Shown in pieces: positions 24,712 through 31,498 of a DNA stretch of 31,498 nt. Below the pieces are notes generated by a model. It worked only from the letters and a program-made list of their open reading frames with translations. It searched no databases and had not been told where the DNA came from. Every line of letters starts with the position of its first letter. Within the stretch, counting starts at the first letter, position 1. The DNA comes from Spirochaetota bacterium (lineage in GTDB: Bacteria > Spirochaetota > UBA12135 > COTS27 > JAFLEE01), in the NCBI GenBank assembly GCA_017302015.1, contig JAFLEE010000064.1:1-31498 (forward strand), written 5' to 3'. The position numbers and the translations under genes were made by a program.

Positions 24712-26451
24712 CTACCGCCGGCGCATGCGCACCCGGCCGGGTTGCTTGCCGAAGGTGATCACCTGGTCGGCGACGCGGGCCACGGATTCTTGGTGCGAGA
24801 TGCAAAAAAGCGTCACCCCGGGGGTGAGGCCGCGCAGGGTTCTCAGCACCGACACCTGGGTCTGCCGATCCAGGGAGGCGGTGATCTCATCGAGGATCAG
24901 GAGGCGCGGCTTGCGGATGAGGGCCCGCGCCAGGGAGAGGCGTTGGCGTTGCCCTCCGGAAAGCATGGCCCCGCGCTCGCCCACGGGGGCCCGCAGCCCC
25001 CCCGGGAGGCCCTTCACGAAATCGTGGGCCCCGGCCTGCTTGAGGGCCGCCCAGGCATCGGCCTCCGTCAGGGCGGGATCCCCGAGGGCGAGGTTATTGA
25101 AGACCGAATCGTTGAAGAGCAGCATCTCCTGGGGCACGTAGCCGAGTTGCTGGCGCCACCGCTGCAGGTCGAAAGAGGCCAGCGGCGCCTCATCGAGGAG
25201 GATCTGGCCCCGGGTGGGCTGGTGCAGCCCGGCCACCAGATCGAGGAGTGTGGTCTTGCCCGCGCCGGAGGGGCCCAGGAGCACCGTGAAGGTCCCGCAG
25301 GGGATGCGCAGGTTGAGGGAGCGGAGCACCGGCTTCCCCGGATAGTCGAAACCGACCCGTTTGAAGACGATCTCGCGGGGCGCGGGGATGGCGGGGGACC
25401 CGCCGGAGGATTCGGCCTCGGCGCGGGCCTTCTCGGTGGAGTCGATCACCGCCCAGAAGGCGCTCTCGTACCCGGCGACGACCTGGTAATAGCGCTGCAT
25501 GGAGAAGAGGTTCACCACGAGGCGCTGGAAGAGGAAGGCCATCAGGAAGACGGTCACCACGGGGATCTGCCCGACGCCGAAGGCCAGCACGATGCCCGCG
25601 CCCACGATCAGGGCCATGAGGGGCTCCTGGGCGATCTTCATGGCGTCGGTGGCCAGCATGGCGCGGCGCAATTGCTCGTTGAGTTCCCGGGCCTCCTTGT
25701 CGAGCATGAGGCGCATGCTTTCGGTGCGCCCCATCCCCTTGAGGGGCTTGATGCCCTGGAGGATATCAGTGAAGCGGCTCACCATCCCGCGGCTGAGCAC
25801 GGTCTCGCGCGCCCCCGCCTCCTGGTTGGCGCGCACGAGGCGGCGGAAAAGGAGGAAGACCATGGGCGCGAGGAGGGTGGCCCCGAGGGCGATCTTCCAG
25901 GAGATCACCAGGGTCAGGGTGGCGTAGGTGACGAATTGCACCGCCGTCGCGCTGAGCATGATGATGTAGAAATACCCGGAAGCGGCCCGGGACGCCTCGT
26001 GGGAGAGGGCGGAAGCCAGTTCGCCCGGCGCTTGGCGCACGAAATACGACCAGCGGGAATGGAAGACGGCCTGGACCAATTCGAGGCGCAGGCGCGTCGT
26101 CGAGCGGGCGAGATTGCCGGAGACCACGCGGGAAACCAGGAGGAGGATGAGGGCCTTCAGGAGGAGGCCCGCGAGGACGAAGCCGAGGATCGAATAGAGG
26201 GTGGCCGGGATGCCCAGCCGCTCGAACAGGCTGAAGAGCCATCCGGATTTCGCCGCGCTCCCGGATTGGAAAAGGACTCCCAGCAGCGGCAATAGGGCCG
26301 CGACGCCGAAGCCCTCCGCGAGGCCCGAGAGGACCAGGCACCCGACCACGAGGGCGCTGCTCGCCGGATTCTGCCTCGAAAAGAAAAGGAAGATCGCCAG
26401 TTTATTGCGTTTGATGCGGCCGCCCTTCCGCGGGCCGTCCGGTGGATCCAC
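24712..26451 (-). CDS. ABC exporter, fused permease-ATPase (MsbA/PglK-like)
   Basis: A 579-residue half-transporter, the usual size for type IV ABC exporters. Residues about 20-310 form six membrane helices; the nucleotide-binding domain follows with Walker A 'GPSGAGKTT' (Lys399), Q-loop 'GYVPQEMLLFNDSV', signature 'LSGGQRQRLSLARAL', Walker B 'LLILDEITAS' and H-loop 'CISHQ'. Such proteins flip lipid A, lipid-linked oligosaccharides (PglK/WlaB) or lipids. No Wzx and no separate Wzm/Wzt pair is in the window, so flipping the repeat unit is a plausible role. There is no ATG at the right place; GTG 26,451 is the best start, with 'VDPPDGPRKGG' before the first helix, and the ATT/ATC codons further in are less likely. 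It points away from the CoA-binding gene. Confidence 0.9.
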   Translation of the reverse strand: MDPPDGPRKGGRIKRNKLAIFLFFSRQNPASSALVVGCLVLSGLAEGFGVAALLPLLGVLFQSGSAAKSGWLFSLFERLGIPATLYSILGFVLAGLLLKALILLLVSRVVSGNLARSTTRLRLELVQAVFHSRWSYFVRQAPGELASALSHEASRAASGYFYIIMLSATAVQFVTYATLTLVISWKIALGATLLAPMVFLLFRRLVRANQEAGARETVLSRGMVSRFTDILQGIKPLKGMGRTESMRLMLDKEARELNEQLRRAMLATDAMKIAQEPLMALIVGAGIVLAFGVGQIPVVTVFLMAFLFQRLVVNLFSMQRYYQVVAGYESAFWAVIDSTEKARAEAESSGGSPAIPAPREIVFKRVGFDYPGKPVLRSLNLRIPCGTFTVLLGPSGAGKTTLLDLVAGLHQPTRGQILLDEAPLASFDLQRWRQQLGYVPQEMLLFNDSVFNNLALGDPALTEADAWAALKQAGAHDFVKGLPGGLRAPVGERGAMLSGGQRQRLSLARALIRKPRLLILDEITASLDRQTQVSVLRTLRGLTPGVTLFCISHQESVARVADQVITFGKQPGRVRMRRR

Positions 26452-26517
26452 CCGGCGCGCGGGGGGCCATTGTACGTTGTTTGGGCGCGGGCCTCGCCCC
26501 TCCCACGGGAAATTTGA

Positions 26518-26546
26518 TTGACAGACGGGTCGATTCCTTGGACAAT
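26518..26546 (+). promoter_or_regulatory. Sigma70 promoter for CoA-binding/HD-GYP unit
   Basis: A perfect TTGACA at 26,518-26,523, exactly 17 bases, then GACAAT at 26,541-26,546 (4/6), in the 126-base divergent gap between the ABC exporter gene and the CoA-binding gene. Transcription would start near 26,553, about 25 bases before the ATG at 26,578. The promoter separates the downstream block from the polysaccharide genes. Confidence 0.55.
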
Positions 26547-26577
26547 CTTCGAAGGTTCGCGCACAAAAATACGGCCC

Positions 26578-26967
26578 ATGGCGAAGAAAGAAACCGTGCT
26601 CCTCCTGGGAGCCTCCCCGAAACCCGAACGCTACGCCCACCGCGCACTCTTGGCGCTCACCGCGCGCGGGCACCGGGTGCTCCCCGTCCACCCGGTCCAT
26701 GCCTCGGTCGAGGGCATTCCCTGCCTCAAACGCATCGAGGAGGTGAAAGAGCCCGTGGATACGGTGACCGTCTACGTCGGCGCCGAGGCGAGTACCCCCC
26801 TCGCGCGCGCGCTCCTCGATCTCCACCCCGGGCGCGTGATCTTCAACCCCGGGGCCGAGAACCCCGCCCTCGCCGCCCAACTCCGGGAAGCGGGCGTTCG
26901 AACGCTCGAAGCCTGCACGCTGGTCATGCTTTCCACCGGGCAATTCACCGTCGAGACGGCCCCATGA
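26578..26967 (+). CDS. CoA-binding domain protein (YccU-like)
   Basis: A 129-residue single-domain Rossmann-fold protein of the CoA_binding_2 family. 'VLLLGASPKPERYAHRALLAL' (about 7-27) carries the glycine loop and the conserved Glu-Arg-Tyr; 'GHRVLPVHPVH' is the second strand; 'VIFNPGAENPALAAQLREAG' and the cysteine-containing ending 'EACTLVML' match the family. The function of such proteins is poorly defined; some bind CoA or related nucleotides. ATG 26,578 matches the family's length; an earlier ATG at 26,518 would overlap the promoter. Its stop overlaps the HD-GYP-like start as ATGA (26,964-26,967), so the two are likely made together. Confidence 0.88.
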   Translation: MAKKETVLLLGASPKPERYAHRALLALTARGHRVLPVHPVHASVEGIPCLKRIEEVKEPVDTVTVYVGAEASTPLARALLDLHPGRVIFNPGAENPALAAQLREAGVRTLEACTLVMLSTGQFTVETAP

Positions 26968-28400
26968 GCGGGGAATCGCCGGGCGACGCCCCCCGCACGG
27001 GCGAAATCACCGACCGCATTCTCGTACTTTTCACCGAAGTCTACGCCGCCTCCGAGTTCGACCGACAGCCGCTTCCCTGCGACATCTACACCCAGGAGGG
27101 CGTGGTGAGGGCCATGAAGGGCCAACGCGTGCCCGTGGAGCGCCTCGCCAATTCCTGGATCTGGGTCGACAAGACCTTCGCGAGGCTCCGGGGCCAAGCC
27201 CCCGTGAACGCCCCGGTCGCCGCGCCCGAGGAACCCCTGCCCGCCATCGCCCCCCGCGTGGCCACCCATCCTTCCCAATCCGCCCGCACGCCCGCCGCCC
27301 ACGGCGAAACCCAGGAAGAGGAATGGCGCGAGGAGAGCGCGGACCAATTGGAGCGCCGCAGCGACCAGGTGGCCTTCGAGCCCTTCGCCGAGGTGCGCGC
27401 CGGCTTCAAGCGCAACCTCCACCAGTGCAAGGAACTCTTCCAGAAGGGGTTCCTGGGCCGCAAGATCATCCTCACCTCCAAGAACAACAAGGCCATCAGC
27501 GAATCCCTGGTGAGCTACCTCGATGAGCTCCTCACCCAGCCCTTCCACGCCGCGGACTATATCGAACTGGTCAACGCCGTGCGCCAGCCCGAGAATTACA
27601 CCACCTACGCCCACCCCTCGGGGGTGACCTTCTACGCCATGGCCATCATGCGCAAACTCATGATGCTGAAGGAAGATTTCCTGGAGAAGCGGAATATCGG
27701 CCGCTGGCTGCCCATCAAGACCCGCAAGAACCCGCGCACCGCCGGGGCCCTGCCGTTCTCGATGCAACTCTCCCGCTACTTCGATTCCCAGAAGGCGGGC
27801 ATCCTCCTGAAGTACAAGGAGCGCGAGCGGGAGGACCTCCTCGAGGGCATGAACGACCTCATGCACGAGTACGCGGCCCTCGACATGGCCCGCGATTGGC
27901 CGTCGATGCGCGTCGATTATAGCCGGCCGAACCGCCTCCTCGTCGGCATGGCCGCCCTCAATTGCGATATCGCCAAACTCATCCTGCCCAACGAGGTCAT
28001 CAATAAGCCCGACTCCCTCGACCCGGTGGAGATGCAGATGATGCAGACCCACCCATTGCTGGGCATCTTCCTCCTCAAGGAGGTCGGATTCGATTCCCCG
28101 CGCGTCCTCGCCTATATCCTGGGGCACCACCGGCTCCTCCCCGCGGGCTACCCCCCCTTGCGCAACAATATCTTCTTCGAATCGCGCATCATCGGCATCG
28201 CCGACATGTACGACGCCATGCGCAGCCCCAAGTTCTATAAGGGCGCCCTCACCCATGAAGCCGCCATCGTCGAACTCGAGAAGATCCACCAAGCGGGCGC
28301 CTTCGATGCGCCCCTTTGGATCGCGGCCCGGCATACCTTCCGGGAGTTCAACCACGACCTCGTGGCCACCCGCAACCGCCTGAGCATCGCCCCGGCCTGA
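26964..28400 (+). CDS. Degenerate HD-GYP domain protein
   Basis: A 478-residue cytoplasmic protein. Residues 1-80 form a compact unknown N-terminal domain; 80-130 is an Ala/Pro/Glu-rich linker. From about 140 the sequence follows HD-GYP proteins: a first helix with His217 ('YAHPSGVTFYAM'), then an extra segment of about 95 residues, then 'AALNCDIAKLILPNEVINKP' where the HD pair reads Cys334-Asp335, 'QTHPLLG' with His363, 'GHHRLLPAGYP' with His388-His389 and Gly-Tyr-Pro 395-397, and 'IGIADMYDAMRS' with Asp414. HD-GYP enzymes hydrolyse cyclic di-GMP with a metal pair; replacement of the HD histidine by cysteine and a shortened loop before GYP make loss or change of activity likely. Binding or sensing is an alternative role. 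It is coupled to the CoA-binding gene. Confidence 0.85.
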   Translation: MSGESPGDAPRTGEITDRILVLFTEVYAASEFDRQPLPCDIYTQEGVVRAMKGQRVPVERLANSWIWVDKTFARLRGQAPVNAPVAAPEEPLPAIAPRVATHPSQSARTPAAHGETQEEEWREESADQLERRSDQVAFEPFAEVRAGFKRNLHQCKELFQKGFLGRKIILTSKNNKAISESLVSYLDELLTQPFHAADYIELVNAVRQPENYTTYAHPSGVTFYAMAIMRKLMMLKEDFLEKRNIGRWLPIKTRKNPRTAGALPFSMQLSRYFDSQKAGILLKYKEREREDLLEGMNDLMHEYAALDMARDWPSMRVDYSRPNRLLVGMAALNCDIAKLILPNEVINKPDSLDPVEMQMMQTHPLLGIFLLKEVGFDSPRVLAYILGHHRLLPAGYPPLRNNIFFESRIIGIADMYDAMRSPKFYKGALTHEAAIVELEKIHQAGAFDAPLWIAARHTFREFNHDLVATRNRLSIAPA

Positions 28401-28426
28401 TCCCGGGAATTCCCCCCGTTCCGGGA
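28401..28426 (+). terminator. Possible terminator after the HD-GYP gene
   Basis: TCCCGG(G)AA (28,401-28,409) pairs with TTCCGGGA (28,419-28,426) around a nine-base loop with one bulged G, beginning directly after the stop codon. T-containing sequence follows (CCTTT, then CCTTTT at 28,438-28,443). The T-run is short, so this is tentative. Confidence 0.3.
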
Positions 28427-28471
28427 CCTTTCCGGGGCCTTTTGGATGGAATTCGCGCCGAACGGCGCCCT

Positions 28472-28500
28472 TGTTTCCCCGGCTTTCATCCTATAAAATA
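28472..28500 (+). promoter_or_regulatory. Promoter for the exported TSP3/transglutaminase-like gene
   Basis: TTGTTT (28,472-28,477), 17 bases, TAAAAT (28,495-28,500; 5/6), with overlapping TATAAA at 28,493-28,498, in a conspicuously AT-rich patch. Transcription would begin near 28,507, about 50 bases ahead of ATG 28,558. The leader contains the start-proximal 'ggggtatccATG', giving a weak GGGG ribosome site. Confidence 0.5.
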
Positions 28501-28557
28501 TATCCAAACCATCGTGAAAACCTTTTCGTTTCCCTTCATCCTGATTCCGGGGTATCC

Positions 28558-30747
28558 ATGAACCTTCCAAACCGCACAGGGCGCCTCCTTGTGTTGGCGC
28601 TATTGTCCTTGTTTGCGGCGGGCGCGCTTTTCGCTCAGGCGCCCACCCCGGGCCAAGGGCAGGGGCCCAGGCGCTTCGGCGGCCAAGGGGCGGGGGGCCA
28701 GGGCGGGGGCGGCGGGTTCAATATGATCGGCAACCAGGTCATGGACACCGATGGCGACGGCCTTTCCGACGAGAACGAGAACGCGAAGTACTTCACGAGC
28801 CCCACCAATAAGGACACCGACGGGAACGGCGTCATCGATAGCGATTGGAACGAGCGGCGCCAATTCGCCTATTCCATCCGCGCGGTGGTCCGGGTGCTCA
28901 AGCCCTGCGCCAACATGCCCCAGAGCGACGATTTCCAGGATGTCCGCATCGTCGCCCAGACCGACGAGTACGTCGACCTCGAGATCATCGCCTACCTCTG
29001 GCACCGCGGGCTCGACTCCTACCGGCTCCCCGATTTCCGCATGAAGCGCATCCAGCGCCGGCAATTCACACGGCTCCCCGACAATATCAGCTGGCGAGAC
29101 GACTACGCCGGCATGACCGAATGGCTGAAGCCGGGCAAGGTCTGCAATTGGGACGCCGAGATGCGCGAGCAGATCATCGAGGAACTCCGCAACGTTCGCA
29201 TCGACCCCGACCAGCTCACCGACACCGATCTGGTCGAAACGGTCGCCGTGTGGCTGCTCGAGGGTTCGCGTTGCCTCTCCAAGTCGGCCATGCCCTACCT
29301 CTTCAATTTGAAGGGCGCCAAACCCGTGCTCCCCAACGAGTTCGAACTCTTCTTCGCCCGCAACTCCCCTTTCGAGGGCCGCGGTTGGAACGAATACGCC
29401 GGGTCCGTCTTCAGCGCCAAGAAGATGTGGGAATCGAAGACCTACGAATGGGGCCTTTCCTGGTGCTCCTATTTCGCCACGGTCATGCGTTCGTTGGGTG
29501 TCCCCACGCGCATCGTGCAATTCGTGCCCATCATCAACGCCGATTCCCGCGAGCAGCGCTATTACCTCGCCCAATCCATCAAGCCCGAAGACGTGAAGAA
29601 TTACCTCGACGATAGCGTGCGCTTCTGCTTCGCCAACCAGATGCTGCAGGACCCCGTGCAGGTCATCACCATGAACGAGGTGTACATCGGGAACCGGTGG
29701 ACGCTCCTCTACCTCCCGAAAGACTTGAAGGGGATCATGTTCCCCGCGTCGCCCCGCGTTTTCCACGTCACCCCCGGCTATCTCTTCCGCGTCCATACCT
29801 TCGCCGACCCGGGCGACCAGAACTACTCCGCCTCGTGGGGGAAGCAGATGGCCGGCCTCTTGAAAGTCAAGGACATGCCGGGGCCCCTACCCTTCCGCAT
29901 CCTCTCCCTCACCCCGCGGGTGGGCAAGTTCAACCGCCTCATCATCAACGGCCTCACCAACCTCGACGCCGTCGTCGACAGTTCCCTGGACGCCCTCCTC
30001 GATCCCATGTCCGATTCGACCGCCCCGCCGGATGCCAACAAGGCCTACCTCTCGGGGCTCATGGCCGGGCAGATGGCCGGGATGTTCGAGATCCCCGATT
30101 CCAGTTCCCAGGACCTCTACTTCAACCTCCGGCCCCGCTACTTCGACAAGAAGGTCCTCACCAACGCCGCCATCGAAACGGCCACCCTGGCCAGCACCGG
30201 CCCCGCGTGGACCGGGTATAGTTTCTTCCCGGAAGCGGTCAAGCCCGCGACCCCGGCCACCGGCACGGGGACCGTCCCCGCCGGCACCGTCGTCAAGCCG
30301 CCCGAAGGAACGGCCGTCAATCCCGCCGCGGCCGCGGTGGTCACGCCGGCGGCCAAGGTGACCCACCAAGTCACGCTCGCCTTCTGGTTCGATTCCCCCC
30401 GGCGCCCGGCCACCATCCCGCCGCTCTTGGCCAATACCAACGACGGCGGCGGCTATTTCCTCATCCAGATCCAGCGGGAGAACGAGAACCAGACCCTCGA
30501 TGAGACCTTCCTCAAGTACTGCGCCCGCGAGTTCCGCCTGCGCGCCCAGGGCGTGAACCCCGTGAAGGTCGAGATGATGCCGGTCTACTGGAAATCCTAT
30601 TTCGTGCTGCGCATCCCCCCCGAGGAATACAGGAAGATGCAGGCGGGCGTGCCCTACCGCCTGACGCCCGGCGACCAGACCAGCGAGTACCAGTGGCGCA
30701 TCAAGGCCGGGGTCTTCCTCGAGAAGCCGGGCGCGGGGGCTCCCTGA
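28558..30747 (+). CDS. Exported protein with TSP3-like calcium repeat and transglutaminase-like domain
   Basis: A 729-residue protein with a clear signal peptide (basic start, hydrophobic 'LLVLALLSLFAAGALFAQA', cleavage likely after residue 26). A Gly/Gln-rich linker (about 30-55) leads to aspartate-rich repeats of thrombospondin type 3/calcium-binding style ('DTDGDGLSDENENAKYF', 'DTDGNGVIDSDWN', about 63-98). A transglutaminase-like core follows: 'GLSWCSYFATVMRSLGVPTRIV' places the nucleophile at Cys303, and 'MNEVYIGNRWTLL' (372-384) aligns with the usual HxWxEVY strand, but the histidine position is Ile370. The C-terminal third is Ala/Pro/Thr-rich and then beta-rich and unassigned. Role unknown; a surface protein, cross-linking enzyme or inactive binding fold are possible. 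ATG 28,558 is set by the signal peptide. Its TGA overlaps a CTG opening the next frame. Confidence 0.85.
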   Translation: MNLPNRTGRLLVLALLSLFAAGALFAQAPTPGQGQGPRRFGGQGAGGQGGGGGFNMIGNQVMDTDGDGLSDENENAKYFTSPTNKDTDGNGVIDSDWNERRQFAYSIRAVVRVLKPCANMPQSDDFQDVRIVAQTDEYVDLEIIAYLWHRGLDSYRLPDFRMKRIQRRQFTRLPDNISWRDDYAGMTEWLKPGKVCNWDAEMREQIIEELRNVRIDPDQLTDTDLVETVAVWLLEGSRCLSKSAMPYLFNLKGAKPVLPNEFELFFARNSPFEGRGWNEYAGSVFSAKKMWESKTYEWGLSWCSYFATVMRSLGVPTRIVQFVPIINADSREQRYYLAQSIKPEDVKNYLDDSVRFCFANQMLQDPVQVITMNEVYIGNRWTLLYLPKDLKGIMFPASPRVFHVTPGYLFRVHTFADPGDQNYSASWGKQMAGLLKVKDMPGPLPFRILSLTPRVGKFNRLIINGLTNLDAVVDSSLDALLDPMSDSTAPPDANKAYLSGLMAGQMAGMFEIPDSSSQDLYFNLRPRYFDKKVLTNAAIETATLASTGPAWTGYSFFPEAVKPATPATGTGTVPAGTVVKPPEGTAVNPAAAAVVTPAAKVTHQVTLAFWFDSPRRPATIPPLLANTNDGGGYFLIQIQRENENQTLDETFLKYCAREFRLRAQGVNPVKVEMMPVYWKSYFVLRIPPEEYRKMQAGVPYRLTPGDQTSEYQWRIKAGVFLEKPGAGAP

Positions 30748-31498
30748 GCGGGGAGACGCGCTCGTTCCGCGAAGAGGTCCTCCAGGAGCTTCGCGGCGCC
30801 TTCGCCCAAGCGCGGGACCGCCTCGCCTCGGCGGCCGGCGGGGCGCTCCTGACCGCCGATCTGGATTGCCGCAGCGCCCATAGCGCCCGCAGCGATTTCG
30901 GGTATGAACGGCTCCTCGGGGCCCCGGATTCATTCACGAAGGGAGAAGAACTCCTGAAGCTCCTCCGTGCCCGGGGACGGAGCGCGTTCACGATCACCAA
31001 CCCCGGCGACGCCACGGCCTGCCGCGAACTCACGGCCAAGGGGCGCGACGTGCTCCCGGCCGCCGCGTTCCGTTGCCGCCTGGCGCCCTTTCCCGGCCGC
31101 GCCCGAGTGCTCGTCTACGGCCTCGACGCCGCCGATGAACTCCGCCTCGGCCAACTCGCCGAGGATCTGGACGCCTTCCTGCTCCACGCCCGGGCCCGGG
31201 ATCTCGTGGCCGTGCTCTCACGCCCCTTCGAGGTGCCGGAAGGCGAAGCCGCTCCCCCGTCCGCGTGGTTCGAGCATCTGGCCATGCGTTTCGACACTAT
31301 CGAAGTCATGCACGGCCAGGCCGATCTCTTCCAGTGCCTCCTGGCGGTGCGCTGGGTCCAGAGCCTCACCCCCGCAAGGCTCGGCGAGATCGCCGCGCGC
31401 CTCGGGGTCGACCCGGGCCGCTTCGTGCGCCGCCCCCTCGAACGCTCCATGACCGGGGGCTCGGGCGACCGCGCCGGGCTCCTGGCCGGCACCGTCTG
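30744..31498 (+). CDS. Unrecognised protein, 5' part (runs off the window)
   Basis: An open frame of about 251 codons with strong G/C at third positions continues to the window end. It has no ATG near its beginning. CTG 30,744 overlaps the preceding stop as CTGA, and GTG 30,693 is an alternative that would overlap that gene by 55 bases. The protein starts with a charged helix ('SFREEVLQELRGAFAQARDRL'), then mixed alpha/beta sequence including 'RVLVYGLDAADELRLGQLAEDLDAFLLHARARDLV' (shown in part), and no signal peptide or membrane segment. A helical stretch around 31,300 ('QSLTPARLGEIAARLGV') has a helix-turn-helix flavour only by eye. I recognise no family. The frame was chosen over those on the other strand because it is uninterrupted and follows its neighbour directly. 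Confidence 0.6.
   Translation, partial: MSGETRSFREEVLQELRGAFAQARDRLASAAGGALLTADLDCRSAHSARSDFGYERLLGAPDSFTKGEELLKLLRARGRSAFTITNPGDATACRELTAKGRDVLPAAAFRCRLAPFPGRARVLVYGLDAADELRLGQLAEDLDAFLLHARARDLVAVLSRPFEVPEGEAAPPSAWFEHLAMRFDTIEVMHGQADLFQCLLAVRWVQSLTPARLGEIAARLGVDPGRFVRRPLERSMTGGSGDRAGLLAGTV

Noticed and set aside
28659-28712. Short tandem repeat or CRISPR-like array
   Set aside because: The GGC/GGG/CAG-rich stretch is simply the codons of a Gly/Gln linker; there are no regular spacers.

Overview
The window is a dense, high-GC bacterial segment, with G/C strongly preferred at third codon positions. Most of it (about 1-26,450) is a surface-polysaccharide (O-antigen or capsule type) biosynthesis region. 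Lipid-linked glycan genes, a Wzy/Wzz-type polymerase and an exported protein with a signal peptide suggest a Gram-negative-type, probably uncultivated, lineage. I could not assign a phylum from sequence alone. No rRNA, tRNA, CRISPR array, insertion sequence or phage gene was seen, and no gene-free stretch exceeds 300 bases.

Layout. 1-5,774 (+): the 3' end of a methyltransferase, a large DUF6044-like membrane protein, a B12-binding-type radical SAM enzyme, and a second polytopic membrane protein. 5,828-6,793 (-): a GT10-like fucosyltransferase. 7,072-9,259 (+): a tightly coupled trio of FkbM methyltransferase, left-handed beta-helix acyltransferase and GT11 fucosyltransferase. 9,286-11,369 (-): a GDP-4-keto-6-deoxymannose reductase-like SDR followed by a second GT10-like enzyme. 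11,519-12,652 (+): a GT4 enzyme. 12,661-19,119 (-): a five-gene unit of polytopic membrane protein (paralogous to the one at 4,410), GT2, GT4, a Wzy-type polymerase carrying a C-terminal Wzz-like domain, and a separate Wzz-like protein. 19,243-24,447 (+): rfbF-rfbG-rfbH, a terminal SDR and a GT2, i.e. a CDP-3,6-dideoxyhexose pathway plus a transferase. 24,712-26,451 (-): an MsbA/PglK-like ABC exporter that could be the flippase, since no Wzx was found. 26,578-31,498 (+): a separate non-glycan block with a CoA-binding-domain protein, a degenerate HD-GYP protein, an exported TSP3-repeat/transglutaminase-like protein, and the start of an unrecognised protein.

How the genes fit together (inference). 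The sugar-nucleotide genes would supply a CDP-3,6-dideoxyhexose and possibly a GDP-6-deoxyhexose. Two GT2, two GT4, one GT11 and two GT10-like enzymes would build the repeat unit, and the FkbM and acetyltransferase-like enzymes would decorate it. The ABC protein would flip it, and the Wzy-Wzz fusion plus free Wzz would polymerise it to a controlled length. The most unusual item is the Wzy-Wzz fusion beside its own free-standing Wzz paralogue. Many neighbouring genes share four-base stop/start overlaps (ATGA, GTGA, and probably TTGA and CTGA), implying extensive translational coupling.
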